Positions 18,586 through 28,850 are shown, counted from the stretch's first letter. The stretch is 64,000 nucleotides of DNA from Sulfitobacter sabulilitoris (GCF_005887615.1 NZ_VANS01000001.1:1103415-1167414); one strand, 5' to 3'. Notes: generated by a model from the letters alone, not told the origin. A program made the numbers and translations.

Positions 18586-19911
18586 ATGATCCTTTCGCTT
18601 TCCAAGGCGCTCGCCAGCCGCTTATCGCCCCTGACACCCCGGATCTTGCGGGGGCGCACACCGCGCTGGCCTCTGGCCGTGGATCCGTCCGATTCGGGCA
18701 CCGGGTCCTTGCTGCGGCCCCGGTTTCGCGCGTCCGGTCGCGGGTCCGCGGTCGCGCCGGAAAAGGCACTGTCGATCCCCTGCCCCGACATCACCGCCGA
18801 AGACGAGCATCGCGACCGCAACCAGATGAAGGGCCAGTTTCTGGCCCGCCAGGAACGCTGGGACGAATTGGCCATCGCCATCGAGGCCGCCGATCAGGAC
18901 CGTGCCGCCACCCCCGGCGGGATGCCGGTCGCCGATCTGCTGGCCTATGGCGCGCGCGCCGATGTGGTGATGGCGGTCGAACACGCGTTGCTGGATGGCA
19001 CGCCGGCGCGCGATGCGCCGTTGATGGCAGGGATCGAGGCGCTGGAATCGATCCTGATCGAGCATGAGGACAGCTATCCCATCGCGGTGATCGTGGCGCT
19101 TGCGCATATGGATCTGGGATGGGCCTGGCGTGGCAACGGCTGGGACGCCGATGTTCCCCGGCGCAACCGCGCGGCCTTTGACGCGCATTTCGAACGCGCG
19201 ACAGATATCCTCGACCGGTTTTGCGGCGTCGAAAGCAATTCGCCCCTGCTGGCGGCGGCCCGCTGCATGTTGCTGGGCGGGGCGGCGAACGCCCATGACC
19301 GCGTGGCCGACGATTACGAAGACCTGATCGACCTGAACCCGCTCAACCCCGGGCCGATGCGCGCGATGGGCAACTACCTGCTGCCGCGCTGGTTCGGCAG
19401 CTATGACCAGCTCGAGCTGGAGGCCCGCCGCACGGCGGCCCGCACGCAGGACGTGTGGGGCGCGGGTGGCTATACCTGGGTGATGTTCGATGCCATTTCC
19501 GGCGATGATACCGCCTGCGCCCGTCTGGACCTGCCGTTCTTCATCGAAGGGTTGCACGATATCCTGGCGCGCGCGCCGCACCAGCATACGGTCAACCTGC
19601 TGGCGGCCTATTGCGCCAAGACCATCGGCATCGCGCCGTCGACGCATGACGCGGCCGGCCACGTCCGCAGCAGCATCGCCAACTGCGCCGACTGGATCAT
19701 CCGCTCGCACCTCAAGGAATTGCACCCGATGATCTGGGCCCATGCCGCGCAGGGCTTCGACAACACGCTGCGGGTACGCTCGCCCCGCGCCTTTGCCGCC
19801 TCGGGACAGGAGGACGCCTTGCGGATCATCGCGGGACTGTTTCGTCGTGAGATCGCGGCAGGCCACAAGATCGTGTTCACCAACACCGGCCCCGTGACAC
19901 AGCCCGGATAA
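18586..19911 (+). CDS. Conserved hypothetical protein, about 441 residues
   Basis: I do not recognise this family. The protein has a basic N-terminal 40 residues (MILSLSKALASRLSPLTPRI), which may be a leader or a disordered tail. A helical body follows with blocks such as RNQMKGQFLARQERWDEL near residue 82, LAHMDLGWAWRGNGWDADVP near 170, DLNPLNPGPMRAMGNYLLPR near 250, and a C-terminal RIIAGLFRREIAAGHKIVF. Its helix-rich make-up and repeated LxxxA spacing suggest a tetratricopeptide-like or enzyme-associated scaffold. The start is the ATG at 18586, chosen because the upstream 85 codons are out of character. It is divergent from the transglycosylase gene. Confidence 0.7.
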   Translation: MILSLSKALASRLSPLTPRILRGRTPRWPLAVDPSDSGTGSLLRPRFRASGRGSAVAPEKALSIPCPDITAEDEHRDRNQMKGQFLARQERWDELAIAIEAADQDRAATPGGMPVADLLAYGARADVVMAVEHALLDGTPARDAPLMAGIEALESILIEHEDSYPIAVIVALAHMDLGWAWRGNGWDADVPRRNRAAFDAHFERATDILDRFCGVESNSPLLAAARCMLLGGAANAHDRVADDYEDLIDLNPLNPGPMRAMGNYLLPRWFGSYDQLELEARRTAARTQDVWGAGGYTWVMFDAISGDDTACARLDLPFFIEGLHDILARAPHQHTVNLLAAYCAKTIGIAPSTHDAAGHVRSSIANCADWIIRSHLKELHPMIWAHAAQGFDNTLRVRSPRAFAASGQEDALRIIAGLFRREIAAGHKIVFTNTGPVTQPG

Positions 19912-19951
19912 GTGCCCTGCCGCGCCCGGTCTTGCGCCGGCGCAGGCGCTC

Positions 19952-20479
19952 TCAGCCCGGGGCGTTGATCCGGCGCGCGGCAGAGGCCAGCAGCGCGCGC
20001 GAATAGATCCGGTGTGGCGCAAGAAGCAGGGCCAGCACGCGCGATCTTTGCGGACTGCGCGCCAAAGCGGTGGGCGTGCCGATACCCGCCCCCGGCGGCA
20101 CCACCGCCGACCCGAACCAAAGCTGCGTCGCGCCGTCCCGCGGCACCACCATGAACCACGACCGCGTCCGCCCCGAAAGATCGCACAGCAAAAGCTGGTC
20201 GGCGGTGCGCGCCTCCATCCACCAGACGGCGAAACTGTCGGCGTCGCCCGCCCCAAGCGCATGCGCCTGCCGGTCGGTGGACCGCCGCGCCAGAAGCACG
20301 CGCAGCACGCCCCGCTCCAGCCGGAACAGGGGGGTCGTGTAAAAGGCGGCGACGAACCGCGCCAGGCTGATATCGCCCCGGACCCGGCACATGAAAGCAT
20401 CGGTATAGCAGCCCGGCCTTTGCACATAGCGTGCCAGCAGGGCGGTGTGCGGAACCTCCTTGGCCTCGATCCCCATCAT
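19952..20479 (-). CDS. Hypothetical protein (DUF2867-like)
   Basis: The 175-residue soluble protein starts at ATG-ATG (20479) with AAGGA about 10 bases upstream. The pattern of DAF near residue 28, an AFYTTPLFRLERGVLRVLL block near 43, DSFAVW near 79 and WFMVVPRDGATQLWFGSAVV near 106 resembles the DUF2867 family, whose function is unknown. The match is by eye only and tentative. A longer open frame up to 20569 has no ribosome binding site. It is convergent with the hypothetical gene to its left and divergent from gatB. Confidence 0.6.
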   Translation of the reverse strand: MMGIEAKEVPHTALLARYVQRPGCYTDAFMCRVRGDISLARFVAAFYTTPLFRLERGVLRVLLARRSTDRQAHALGAGDADSFAVWWMEARTADQLLLCDLSGRTRSWFMVVPRDGATQLWFGSAVVPPGAGIGTPTALARSPQRSRVLALLLAPHRIYSRALLASAARRINAPG

Positions 20480-20650
20480 TGCGCCGGTCCTTTTTGCTGA
20501 CTGCTGCGCCCGTGCCGCCATCCTACACCATTTCGCGCGAAACCCGAATGCGGGCGATGCGCACGCCAAGCGGGGCCTTGCAGCACTTGACGCCCTGAAT
20601 TATGACCGGATTGACGCGCGACCAACCCGCCGAGAGCCCAAGGGATACCC

Positions 20651-22162
20651 ATGCTTGATCTGACCTACGACACACCGAAACCCCGCGTTATCGCAGGGGC
20701 GCAGCACGACTGGGAACTGGTCATCGGGATGGAGGTCCACGCGCAGGTCACCTCCAAGGCCAAGCTGTTCTCCGGCGCCTCCACCAAATTCGGAGCCGAG
20801 CCCAACTCCAACGTGTCCTTCGTCGATGCGGCGATGCCCGGCATGCTGCCCACGATCAACGAATACTGCGTCGAACAGGCGGTCCGCACCGGGCTGGGCC
20901 TCAAGGCGCATATCCACCTGGAAAGCGCGTTCGACCGCAAGAACTATTTTTATCCCGATCTGCCGCAGGGCTATCAGATCAGTCAGCTTTACCACCCGAT
21001 CGTGGGCGAGGGCGAAGTGCTGGTGGAGTTGGGCGACGGCACCGCGCGCACCGTCCGTATCGAACGGATCCACCTTGAGCAGGACGCGGGCAAGTCGATC
21101 CACGACATGGACCCGACGATGTCCTTCGTGGACCTGAACCGCACGGGCGTGGCGCTGATGGAAATCGTCAGCCGCCCCGACATCCGCGGCCCCGAGGAAG
21201 CGGCGGCCTACCTGACCAAGCTGCGCCAGATCCTGCGCTACCTGGGCACCTGCGATGGCAACATGCAGTCGGGGTCGATGCGCGCGGATGTGAACGTGTC
21301 GATCTGCCGCCCCGGCCAGTACGAGAAATACCAGGCGACGCAGGATTTCAGCCATCTGGGCACCCGTTGCGAGATCAAGAACATGAACTCCATGCGGTTC
21401 ATCCAGCAGGCGATCGAGGTCGAGGCCAAGCGCCAGATCGCCATCGTGGAGGGCGGTGGCAAGGTGGTGCAGGAAACCCGGCTGTTCGATCCGGACCGCG
21501 GCGAAACCCGGTCCATGCGCTCCAAGGAAGAGGCGCATGATTACCGCTACTTCCCCGACCCCGACCTGCTGCCGCTGGTGCTCGAGCAAGAATGGGTCGA
21601 TCACATCGGCGCCACCCTGCCCGAATTGCCCGACGCCAAGAAGGCGCGGTTCATCGGCGATTTCGGCCTGAGCGATTACGACGCATCGGTGCTGACCGCC
21701 GACCTGGATTCGGCCGGGTACTTCGAGGCCGTGGCCCAGGGCCGCGACGGCAAGATCGCCGCGAACTGGGTCATCAACGAATTGTTCGGCCGCCTGAAAA
21801 AGGACGACAAGACGATCACCGACAGCCCCGTCAGCCCCGCGCAACTGGGCGGTGTGATCGACCTGATCGCCAGCGACGCGATTTCCGGCAAGATCGCCAA
21901 GGATGTGTTCGAGATCGTCTATTCCGAAGGCGGCGACCCCGCGCAGATCGTCGAAGAGCGCGGCATGAAACAGGTCACCGACACCGGCGCCATCGAAGCG
22001 GCGGTGGACGAGATCATCGCCGCCAACCCCGCGCAGGTCGAAAAGGCCCGCGAGAACCCCAAGCTGGCAGGCTGGTTCGTGGGTCAGGTGATGAAGGCCA
22101 CGGGCGGCAAGGCCAACCCCAAGGCCGTGAACGAACTGGTCGCGAAAAAGCTGAACGGCTAG
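20651..22162 (+). CDS. gatB: Asp-tRNA(Asn)/Glu-tRNA(Gln) amidotransferase subunit B
   Basis: GatB is the kinase and tRNA-binding subunit of GatCAB, which amidates mischarged Glu-tRNA(Gln) or Asp-tRNA(Asn). The 503-residue protein shows the conserved [20 protein letters not shown] near residue 24, [16 protein letters not shown] near 97, [15 protein letters not shown] near 172, [16 protein letters not shown] near 222 and the [12 protein letters not shown] signature near 297. It ends in the YqeY-like tail domain. gatA and gatC are not in the window, so the complex is encoded at separate loci. Its stop codon lies inside a hairpin shared with the convergent OsmC gene. Confidence 0.97.
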   Translation: MLDLTYDTPKPRVIAGAQHDWELVIGMEVHAQVTSKAKLFSGASTKFGAEPNSNVSFVDAAMPGMLPTINEYCVEQAVRTGLGLKAHIHLESAFDRKNYFYPDLPQGYQISQLYHPIVGEGEVLVELGDGTARTVRIERIHLEQDAGKSIHDMDPTMSFVDLNRTGVALMEIVSRPDIRGPEEAAAYLTKLRQILRYLGTCDGNMQSGSMRADVNVSICRPGQYEKYQATQDFSHLGTRCEIKNMNSMRFIQQAIEVEAKRQIAIVEGGGKVVQETRLFDPDRGETRSMRSKEEAHDYRYFPDPDLLPLVLEQEWVDHIGATLPELPDAKKARFIGDFGLSDYDASVLTADLDSAGYFEAVAQGRDGKIAANWVINELFGRLKKDDKTITDSPVSPAQLGGVIDLIASDAISGKIAKDVFEIVYSEGGDPAQIVEERGMKQVTDTGAIEAAVDEIIAANPAQVEKARENPKLAGWFVGQVMKATGGKANPKAVNELVAKKLNG

Positions 22163-22185
22163 GCCGCCGGGCCCGGGCCGTTCAG
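22151..22185. terminator. Shared bidirectional hairpin at the gatB/osmC stop codons
   Basis: CTGAACGGC (22151-22159) pairs with GCCGTTCAG (22177-22185) around an 18-base GC-rich loop. The left arm reaches the gatB stop and the right arm contains the OsmC stop, so this one structure could end transcription in both directions. Confidence 0.55.
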
Positions 22186-22586
22186 TCGGGATAGTCGAAG
22201 TCCACGCGCATCGTTATCGTCTCGCGAAAGCTGTTCTTGATAGGGCAGCTTTCGGCGGCTCTTTGCAGTTTCCTGCGCTGAAGATCGGTCAGCCCGGGCG
22301 GCATCCGGACCCGCACCGTGATGGCGCGATAGGCGATACGGGGCGGCGGCGCGCTGTCAACCACGACCGATACCGTCACGTCTCGCAGATCGACGCCTTC
22401 GCGCGCCGCCGTGGGGCCCATCGCAATCAGCATGCAGCCCGCCAGCGCCGCCTGGAGCAGGTCGCCGGGCGACAGTTCCTCTCCCTTGCCGGTATAGGGG
22501 CAATCCATCGCGACGGACCTGTTCTTGGCCGGGTCCGTGGCCGTGCAATGCTGGTCGCCGTCATAGGTGATCGTGAGCGTTCCCAT
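22182..22586 (-). CDS. OsmC family protein
   Basis: This 134-residue protein belongs to the OsmC/Ohr superfamily of thiol peroxidases. The two conserved cysteines are visible, in AALAGCMLIAMG near residue 55 and ESCPIKNSF near residue 117, with the usual 'DCP' and 'GxxLSPGDLL' neighbourhood (GKGEELSPGDLL). OsmC proteins detoxify organic and fatty-acid hydroperoxides with reduced lipoyl or thiol donors; many relatives have unknown substrates. I start at the ATG at 22586 (MGTLTITYDGDQHCTATDP); the 15 upstream codons are not conserved. The gene is divergent from the thioesterase gene, with about 220 bases between. Confidence 0.85.
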   Translation of the reverse strand: MGTLTITYDGDQHCTATDPAKNRSVAMDCPYTGKGEELSPGDLLQAALAGCMLIAMGPTAAREGVDLRDVTVSVVVDSAPPPRIAYRAITVRVRMPPGLTDLQRRKLQRAAESCPIKNSFRETITMRVDFDYPD

Positions 22587-22809
22587 CGCCGTCTCCTGTC
22601 TTGCCCTGTGCCGGGGCCCGCACCACCACACATCGCTGGCTGGCGGTTGCGCGGGCCGTGGTCACTGATCTGTACCAGCCCGCCGCGCGCGGCACACCCC
22701 GGTGCCCTGCGAAATCGAAACAACCGGCAATCGGTCCGCACACAATCGCTTTGCGCTTGGCCGCGTCGCTCGGTAGCCTGCCGCAAATGCCGCCACGCAA
22801 AGGGACCAC

Positions 22810-23286
22810 ATGACCCAGCCTGCCCCCTTCCGATCCTCGGTGATGCACGTCAAGCCGGAATGGATCGATTTCAACGGCCATCTGAACATGGCCTATTACA
22901 ACGTGCTGTTCGATCACTGCGCGGACGAGATCTATGCCGATCTGGGCTTTGGCCCCGACTACCAGAAAACCGGCTGCACCACCTACACGGCGGAATTTCA
23001 CCTGTGCTATGTGCGCGAATTGCACGAAGGCGACGCGGTGACCGTGACGCTGCACCTGCTGGATCACGACGAAAAGCGGTTTCACACCTTTCAGGAAATC
23101 TGGCACGAGGACGGCTGGCTGGCCGCCACGGGCGAAGCGATGGCGCTGCACATCGACCAGTCGGGCCCGCGCGTCGCCCCCATGCCCGCCGAAATCAAGG
23201 CCCGGCTGGAGGCGCTTCAGGCCGCGCACGACGCCCTGCCCCGGCCCGATCGCGCAGGCCGCAAGATCGGCATCACCCGCCGCTGA
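22810..23286 (+). CDS. Thioesterase family protein (hotdog fold)
   Basis: The 158-residue protein has the 4-hydroxybenzoyl-CoA thioesterase-like hotdog signature WIDFNGHLNMAYYNVLFDHC near residues 18-37, including the catalytic aspartate and the HxN pair. LCYVRELHEGDAVTVTLHLL follows. Relatives hydrolyse acyl-CoA or carnitine/betaine-CoA thioesters in the cytoplasm. Nothing nearby defines the substrate. The ATG at 22810 is 10 bases after CAAAGGGAC, a fair ribosome binding site. It is probably the first gene of a short unit with the DUF4177 gene about 130 bases on. Confidence 0.85.
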   Translation: MTQPAPFRSSVMHVKPEWIDFNGHLNMAYYNVLFDHCADEIYADLGFGPDYQKTGCTTYTAEFHLCYVRELHEGDAVTVTLHLLDHDEKRFHTFQEIWHEDGWLAATGEAMALHIDQSGPRVAPMPAEIKARLEALQAAHDALPRPDRAGRKIGITRR

Positions 23287-23418
23287 CTGACCGGGCGGCA
23301 ACCGTCCGGACCACACCGAGAGCGGCGCGGAATACTCTGCGGATCGCGCCACCTTCCCCCTTGGCCTTGGTCCGGCACGTTGCTAAACAGCAGGCTCTTC
23401 CCAGCCAGAGGACAGCCC

Positions 23419-24063
23419 ATGCCCCGCTATGAATACCGTGTCGTGCCCGCCCCCAATCGCGGTGTCAAAGCCCGTGGCGTCAAAGGTGCAGAAGCGCGTT
23501 TTTCTTATGCTTTGCAAGAGCTTATGAATCAGATGGGGCACAACGGATGGGAATATCAGCGTGCCGAAACCCTGCCCAGCATCGAGCGGTCGGGCCTGAC
23601 CTCGACCACCACGGAATGGCGCAATGTGCTGGTTTTCCGCCGCGCGATCACCACCGATCTGGACGCATTTCAGCCCGAATTGCTGCCCGCCCCGAACAGC
23701 AGGCCAGAGCCGGCGATCGCCGACGGCCCGCCCGCACAGGTCAGCGCTGACGCGGCGCAGAGCGAGGCCGAAACGCCGGAAGCGGATGAGCCTGTCGGCG
23801 ACATCGCGAAAGAGGCGGCCATGACAGCCACGCCGACGCCCGAGGAGGCCGACGCGAAAGCGCCTTCTGACGGTGCGGCGGACACCGGGGACGACGACGA
23901 CGGCGAGGGCCAGCACCCCGGCGCGCGGGATGCGTCACGGTCGGTCGGCGCGACGCAAATGCTGCGCGACAACGGGGTGGAAGACATCAGCGATGTCTCG
24001 GGGATGACGAATTCGCTGCGCCGTCTTGTCGCAACCCGTAAACCCAAGCCGCCGAGCTCCTGA
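23419..24063 (+). CDS. DUF4177 domain-containing protein
   Basis: The 214-residue protein opens with the DUF4177 core (MPRYEYRVVPAPNRGVK, then LMNQMGHNGWEYQRAETLP), a small alpha/beta domain of about 75 residues. An acidic, alanine- and proline-rich low-complexity region follows at about residues 85-180, then a short conserved tail, SVGATQMLRDNGVEDISDVS. The start at 23419 fits the family; the 13 upstream codons do not. The function is unknown. The acidic middle resembles a flexible linker, and the tail could be a docking segment. Confidence 0.75.
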   Translation: MPRYEYRVVPAPNRGVKARGVKGAEARFSYALQELMNQMGHNGWEYQRAETLPSIERSGLTSTTTEWRNVLVFRRAITTDLDAFQPELLPAPNSRPEPAIADGPPAQVSADAAQSEAETPEADEPVGDIAKEAAMTATPTPEEADAKAPSDGAADTGDDDDGEGQHPGARDASRSVGATQMLRDNGVEDISDVSGMTNSLRRLVATRKPKPPSS

Positions 24064-24101
24064 TCGAAACCCTGCCGCCCGCCCCGCCCGCACCGCGTGA
24101 T

Positions 24102-24365
24102 CTATGCGTCGATATCCAGCGCCAGCGCATGGATGCGGCCGATCAGGTCCGGACCAAGCGCCGCATGCACGGCGCGGTGACGGGCCAGACGGGTCATGCC
24201 CTTGAACGCCGCAGCGCGGATCGCCACATTGAAATGGCTCTCCCCGCCCTCCTGAAACCCCGCGTGGCCCCGATGGCTTTCGCTGTCGTCCACCACCTCA
24301 AGGTGGGTCGGCGCAAAGGCCGCGCGCAAATGCTCCTCGATCTCCCGAGTGACGGATCCCTGCAT
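24102..24365 (-). CDS. BolA family protein
   Basis: The 87-residue protein has the BolA/IbaG fold: SVTREIEEHLRAAFAPTHLEV, then DDSESHRGHAGF, then SHFNVAIRAAAFKGMTRLARHRAVHAAL. It includes the conserved histidine used to share a [2Fe-2S] cluster with monothiol glutaredoxins. BolA proteins act in iron homeostasis and Fe-S transfer; some affect cell shape. I start at the ATG at 24365 because AAGGAA lies 6 bases upstream; the ATG eight codons earlier has no ribosome binding site. It is divergent from the J-domain gene, with only 100 bases between them. Confidence 0.9.
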   Translation of the reverse strand: MQGSVTREIEEHLRAAFAPTHLEVVDDSESHRGHAGFQEGGESHFNVAIRAAAFKGMTRLARHRAVHAALGPDLIGRIHALALDIDA

Positions 24366-24465
24366 CGCCGTTCCTTGTGTGACTGACATTTTTTTACCGC
24401 GCCCCCTTCAATCTTTGTGCAGGCAGTCTAAACTCAACCGCCCGAGTCGAATAGGTTACTAACAC

Positions 24466-25092
24466 ATGCCAAAACCAGATCCCTTCGGATTCGACATGTC
24501 CGTGTCGTCCTCGAAAAAGAAAAACCCCCGCGGTCGCCGTGGCATGTCAGGCGCGTCCGAGACATCGACCCGCGTATGCGATCACGAGGGCTGCGAAGAG
24601 GCGGGCAAGTACCGCGCACCCAAGGCGCCCGACGTGCTGGACGACTACTTCTGGTTCTGCCAGCAGCACGTCCGGGAATATAACCTCAAGTGGAACTTCT
24701 TCGATGGCACCACCGAGGCGGAACTGAACGCGCAGATGTCCAAGGACAAGGTCTGGGAACGCACGACCAAGCCGCTGGGCGATCCGGAGGCGCGCGCATG
24801 GGCCCGCCTGGGCATCGAGGACCCGCATCAGGTGCTGGGCGCCAATTCGACGCAGAACCCCGGACGCGGGCCGCAGGCCGGTCGCCGCCTGCCGCCGACC
24901 GAGCGCCGCGCGATCGAGATCCTCGACGCCAAGGACACCTGGTCCAAGCCCGAGGTGCGCAAGGCCTACAAGGCGCTGATCAAGGTGCTGCACCCCGACA
25001 TGAACGGCGGCGACCGCAGCCAGGAAGAGCAGCTGCAAGAGGTCGTCTGGGCCTGGGACCAGATCAAGGGCAGCCGCAACTTCCGCGACTGA
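24466..25092 (+). CDS. J domain-containing protein
   Basis: The 208-residue protein carries a C-terminal J domain (about residues 145-205) with the essential HPD in [14 protein letters not shown], so it should stimulate an Hsp70 ATPase. The N-terminal half has a cysteine pattern ([15 protein letters not shown], then [18 protein letters not shown]) that may bind metal. It is conserved in alphaproteobacteria as a gene just upstream of cobS. The start at 24466 is the first ATG of the frame. cobS follows by 121 bases on the same strand. Confidence 0.9.
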   Translation: MPKPDPFGFDMSVSSSKKKNPRGRRGMSGASETSTRVCDHEGCEEAGKYRAPKAPDVLDDYFWFCQQHVREYNLKWNFFDGTTEAELNAQMSKDKVWERTTKPLGDPEARAWARLGIEDPHQVLGANSTQNPGRGPQAGRRLPPTERRAIEILDAKDTWSKPEVRKAYKALIKVLHPDMNGGDRSQEEQLQEVVWAWDQIKGSRNFRD

Positions 25093-25213
25093 CGCGCCGC
25101 GGCGATCCGGGCTTTTGCCCTTTCCCTTGCAGCCCGCCACGATATGTTGCACCACGAGCAGCAACCGCAGACATCTCTGCTACACGACCGCTAACACGAA
25201 GGGTAGAACCGCA

Positions 25214-26200
25214 ATGGCCGACGGCGCACTGGATATCGACACGAAACCCACCGAAGAGATTTCCGTTCGCGACGTCTTTGGCATCGACACCGATATGGTC
25301 GTCAAAGGCTTTGCCGAGCGCACCGAACGCGTGCCTGAACGCGACAGCACCTACAAGTTCGACCCCGACACCACGCTGGCCATCCTCGCGGGGTTCACCC
25401 ACAATCGCCGCGTCATGATCCAGGGCTATCACGGCACCGGCAAGTCGACCCACATCGAACAGGTCGCCAGCATGCTCAACTGGCCCACCGTGCGCGTGAA
25501 CCTCGACAGTCACATCAGCCGGATCGACCTGATCGGCAAGGACGCGATCAAGCTCAAGGACGGCAAGCAGGTCACCGATTTCCAGGAGGGAATCCTGCCT
25601 TGGGCCCTGCGCAATCCGACCGCGATCGTGTTCGATGAATACGACGCCGGCCGCGCCGACGTGATGTTCGTCATCCAGCGGGTGCTGGAAACGGACGGCA
25701 AGCTGACACTGCTGGACCAGAACAAGGTGCTGACGCCGCACCCCTATTTCCGCATCTTCGCCACCGCCAACACCGTGGGCCTGGGCGACACGACCGGCCT
25801 TTACCACGGCACCCAGCAGATCAACCAGGGCCAGATGGACCGCTGGTCGCTGGTGGCGACGCTGAACTACCTCAGCATCGATGCGGAAACCGCGATCGTG
25901 CTGTCGAAGAACCCGCATTACAATACCGACAAGGGCCGCAAGACCGTCAAGCAGATGGTGACGGTGGCGGACCTCACGCGCACCGCCTTCATGAACGGCG
26001 ATCTGTCCACGGTCATGTCGCCGCGCACCGTGATCGCATGGGCCCAGAACGCCGAGATTTTCCGCAATGTGGGCTATGCCTTCCGGCTGTCGTTCCTCAA
26101 CAAATGCGACGAGCTTGAGCGTCAGACCGTGGCGGAGTTCTACCAGCGTCTCTTTGACGAAGAGTTGCCCGAAAGCGCCGCCAGCCTGAGCCTGGGGTAA
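25214..26200 (+). CDS. cobS: Cobaltochelatase subunit CobS
   Basis: CobS is the AAA+ ATPase partner of CobT in the ATP-dependent aerobic cobaltochelatase, CobNST, which inserts cobalt into hydrogenobyrinic acid a,c-diamide. The 328-residue protein begins [20 protein letters not shown]. The Walker A motif GYHGTGKST is near residue 74, the Walker B region [12 protein letters not shown] near 141, and sensor 1 in ATANTVGLG near 185. I start at the ATG at 25214; the 33 upstream codons are unsupported. It heads cobS-(racemase-like)-cobT. cobN is not in the window. Confidence 0.95.
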   Translation: MADGALDIDTKPTEEISVRDVFGIDTDMVVKGFAERTERVPERDSTYKFDPDTTLAILAGFTHNRRVMIQGYHGTGKSTHIEQVASMLNWPTVRVNLDSHISRIDLIGKDAIKLKDGKQVTDFQEGILPWALRNPTAIVFDEYDAGRADVMFVIQRVLETDGKLTLLDQNKVLTPHPYFRIFATANTVGLGDTTGLYHGTQQINQGQMDRWSLVATLNYLSIDAETAIVLSKNPHYNTDKGRKTVKQMVTVADLTRTAFMNGDLSTVMSPRTVIAWAQNAEIFRNVGYAFRLSFLNKCDELERQTVAEFYQRLFDEELPESAASLSLG

Positions 26201-26225
26201 TCCCGAAGATGGCGGGGGGCATATC

Positions 26226-26933
26226 ATGCATATTGGCCTGATCGGCGGCATCGGCCCTGCGGCGACCATCGTCTATTACCAACGGCTGACACGCGCGATG
26301 CGACAGCGTGGGGCGCGGCTTGACCTGACGATCGTGCAGGCCGATATCGACGATCTGATCCGCACCAACCTTGCCGATCTGCGCGATGAACAGGCCCGGA
26401 CCTATGCCGGGTTGATCGACCGGCTCAGGGCCGCGGGGGCCGAGTGCGCCGCGATCACGTCGCTGGGCGGACATTTCTGTTTCGCCGAAACGCAGGCGAT
26501 GGCATCGCTGCCGCTTGTCAGCGCGGTCGACCCGCTGGACGCGTATTTCGCGCGAAAGGGTTTCGGAACGGTCGGATTGCTGGGAACGGACGTGGTCATG
26601 CGCACCAAGCTGTACGGGCAGTTGCACAAGACCGGCGCGGTCAGCCCGGACGGAAACCTGGAGCAGGTCGGCGACGCCTATCGCGACCTTGCGTTGCGCG
26701 GCACCGCCACCGCCGAGGATCGCGCATTGTTCTTTGCCGCCGGGCAGGAGATGATGGAGCGGCAGGGCGCGGATGCCATCGTGCTGGCCGGCACCGACCT
26801 GAACCTCGCCTTTGACGGGCAGGACCCGGGGTATCCGGTGATCGACGCGCTGGACGCACATGTGGCACTGCTGGCCGATCTCGCTTCGGGCGAGGGCGAT
26901 CTGCCGACCGCGACGAAGGAATGGACCAGATGA
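26226..26933 (+). CDS. Aspartate/glutamate racemase family protein lacking both catalytic cysteines
   Basis: The 235-residue protein has the racemase fold: [18 protein letters not shown] at the start, [18 protein letters not shown] near residue 116 and [17 protein letters not shown] near 180. In two-base racemases the two cysteines sit in CNTxH and GCTE motifs. Here the first motif is SLGGH (Ser79 in place of Cys) and the second AGTD (Gly189 in place of Cys). It should therefore not racemise amino acids by the standard mechanism. It sits between cobS and cobT and overlaps cobT by 4 bases, so it is cotranslated with the cobaltochelatase genes. Confidence 0.8.
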   Translation: MHIGLIGGIGPAATIVYYQRLTRAMRQRGARLDLTIVQADIDDLIRTNLADLRDEQARTYAGLIDRLRAAGAECAAITSLGGHFCFAETQAMASLPLVSAVDPLDAYFARKGFGTVGLLGTDVVMRTKLYGQLHKTGAVSPDGNLEQVGDAYRDLALRGTATAEDRALFFAAGQEMMERQGADAIVLAGTDLNLAFDGQDPGYPVIDALDAHVALLADLASGEGDLPTATKEWTR

Positions 26934-28807
26934 CCAAGCAATCCGACAACCCCGCCGATCCGTTCAAGAAGGCATTGGCCGAGGCGACCAAGGTCATGGC
27001 GCATGACCGCGATCTGACGGTCAGCTATTCGGTCGATCCGTCGGGCGTGTCGGGCGATGCGATGCGCCTGCCGCAGGTCAGCCGCCGCATGACCCGCGAC
27101 GAGGTGCTGCTGGCGCGCGGCACGGCGGATGCGCTGGCGTTGCACCGCCGCTATCACAACGGCCAGACCCACGCGCGCTATCAGCCGCAGGGCGAGATGG
27201 CGCGCGATCTGTACGAGGCGATGGAAACCGCGCGCTGCGAGGCGATGGGCGCGCGCGACATGCCCGGCACCGCGGGCAACATCGACGCCAAGATCGCCCA
27301 TGACGCGATGCGCAAGGGGTATGATCAGGTCAAGCAGCCCGCCGACGTGCCGCTGGCCACCGCCGCGGGCTACCTCATCCGGCATCTGGCCACGGGGCGC
27401 CCCCTGCCCAGCGGGGCCAACAACGTGATGGAGCTGTGGCGCGGCTTCATCGAGGACCAGGCCGGCGAGACGCTGGACAACCTCGATGCCACGCTGAGCG
27501 ATCAATCCGCCTTTGCCAGGTTCGCGCGCAAGATCATCAGCGATCTGGGCTATGGCGATCAGTTGGGCGACGACCCTGACCAGATCGACGAGGATCAGGA
27601 GGACGAAGCCGAAGAGACATCGGACGAGGAGCAGGAGCCCGACAGCACCGGTCAGGATGATCAGGACGACGAGGACGCCGAAGCCAGCCCCGAGCAGAGC
27701 CAGGAAGATCAGGACGATGCCGCCCAGGCGCAAGTCAGCATGGACGACATGGCCGATCAGGAGATGGGCGAGGAGGCCGAAATGCCCGAGGGCGAGGCCC
27801 CGCTCGAGCCGCCCGCCCCGCAGCCTGCGTCGGATGCCGACCCCAACTACCTGGTCTACCTGGGCACCCACGACGAGGAGATCGGCGCCGAGGAACTGGC
27901 CGAGCCGATCGAGCTCGAGCGCCTGCGCGCCTACCTGGACCAGCAGCTTGAACCGCTCAAGGGCGCGGTCAGCCGTCTGGCCAACAAGCTGCAGCGCCGC
28001 CTTCAGGCGCAGCAGAACCGCAGCTGGGAATTCGACCTCGAGGAAGGCATGCTGGACGCGGGGCGCCTTGCGCGGGTCGTGGCCAACCCCACGACGCCGC
28101 TCAGCTTCAAGGTCGAAAAGGACACCGAGTTTCGCGACACGGTCGTGACGCTCCTGCTCGACAACTCCGGTTCGATGCGCGGGCGGCCGATTTCCATCGC
28201 CGCCATCTGCGCCGACGTTCTGGCCCGGACGCTGGAGCGGTGCAACGTCAAGGTCGAGATCCTTGGCTTTACCACCCGCGCCTGGAAGGGCGGACAGGCC
28301 CGCGAGGCCTGGTTGAACGATGGCCGCCCACAGCAGCCCGGTCGCCTGAACGACCTGCGCCATATCATCTATAAATCCGCCGACGCGCCCTGGCGGCGGA
28401 CGCACCGCAACCTTGGCCTGATGATGAAGGAAGGGCTGCTGAAGGAGAACATCGACGGCGAGGCGCTGGAATGGGCGCACCGCCGGATGCTGGGCCGTCA
28501 CGAGGCGCGCAAGATCCTGATGGTGATTTCGGACGGCGCGCCGGTCGATGACAGCACCCTGTCGGTGAACCCCGCGAATTACCTAGAAAAACACCTGCGC
28601 GACGTGATCGCGATGGTCGAAAGACGCCGCGCGGTGGAGCTGCTGGCGATCGGCATCGGGCATGACGTGACCCGCTACTACGATCGCGCCGTCACGATCA
28701 CCGACGTGGACCAGTTGGCGGGGGCGATGACCGAACAGCTCGCGGCGCTGTTCGACAGCGATCCACGGGCGCGGGCGCGCGTGATGGGCATCAAAAAGGC
28801 CGGTTAG
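26930..28807 (+). CDS. cobT: Cobaltochelatase subunit CobT
   Basis: CobT is the MIDAS-bearing subunit that forms the CobS-CobT ring of the aerobic cobaltochelatase. The 625-residue protein has an N-terminal helical domain, an acidic linker at about residues 215-300 rich in Asp, Glu and Gln, and a C-terminal von Willebrand A domain whose MIDAS motif is [13 protein letters not shown] near residue 408. I choose the ATG at 26930, which overlaps the racemase-like stop (ATGA), over the ATG three codons earlier, because AAGGA is then well spaced. A hairpin covers the stop codon. Confidence 0.95.
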   Translation: MTKQSDNPADPFKKALAEATKVMAHDRDLTVSYSVDPSGVSGDAMRLPQVSRRMTRDEVLLARGTADALALHRRYHNGQTHARYQPQGEMARDLYEAMETARCEAMGARDMPGTAGNIDAKIAHDAMRKGYDQVKQPADVPLATAAGYLIRHLATGRPLPSGANNVMELWRGFIEDQAGETLDNLDATLSDQSAFARFARKIISDLGYGDQLGDDPDQIDEDQEDEAEETSDEEQEPDSTGQDDQDDEDAEASPEQSQEDQDDAAQAQVSMDDMADQEMGEEAEMPEGEAPLEPPAPQPASDADPNYLVYLGTHDEEIGAEELAEPIELERLRAYLDQQLEPLKGAVSRLANKLQRRLQAQQNRSWEFDLEEGMLDAGRLARVVANPTTPLSFKVEKDTEFRDTVVTLLLDNSGSMRGRPISIAAICADVLARTLERCNVKVEILGFTTRAWKGGQAREAWLNDGRPQQPGRLNDLRHIIYKSADAPWRRTHRNLGLMMKEGLLKENIDGEALEWAHRRMLGRHEARKILMVISDGAPVDDSTLSVNPANYLEKHLRDVIAMVERRRAVELLAIGIGHDVTRYYDRAVTITDVDQLAGAMTEQLAALFDSDPRARARVMGIKKAG

Positions 28808-28816
28808 ACCGGCCTT
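28796..28816 (+). terminator. Hairpin overlapping the cobT stop codon
   Basis: AAGGCCGG (28796-28803) pairs with CCGGCCTT (28809-28816) with the TAG stop at the loop. T-rich bases follow only further on, at 28831-28837. It probably terminates the cobS operon or protects its end. Confidence 0.55.
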
Positions 28817-28850
28817 GCCTTCGGCGAGAGTATTTTTGACCCAAAGAAGA
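28815..28850. repeat. REP-like intergenic element, copy C (inverted, head only)
   Basis: Read on the minus strand this shows CTTCTTTGGGTCAAAAATAC followed by TCTCGCC, the same head as copies A and B. It lacks their G-rich tail and hairpin, and it lies between cobT and the aminopeptidase gene. Confidence 0.5.
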
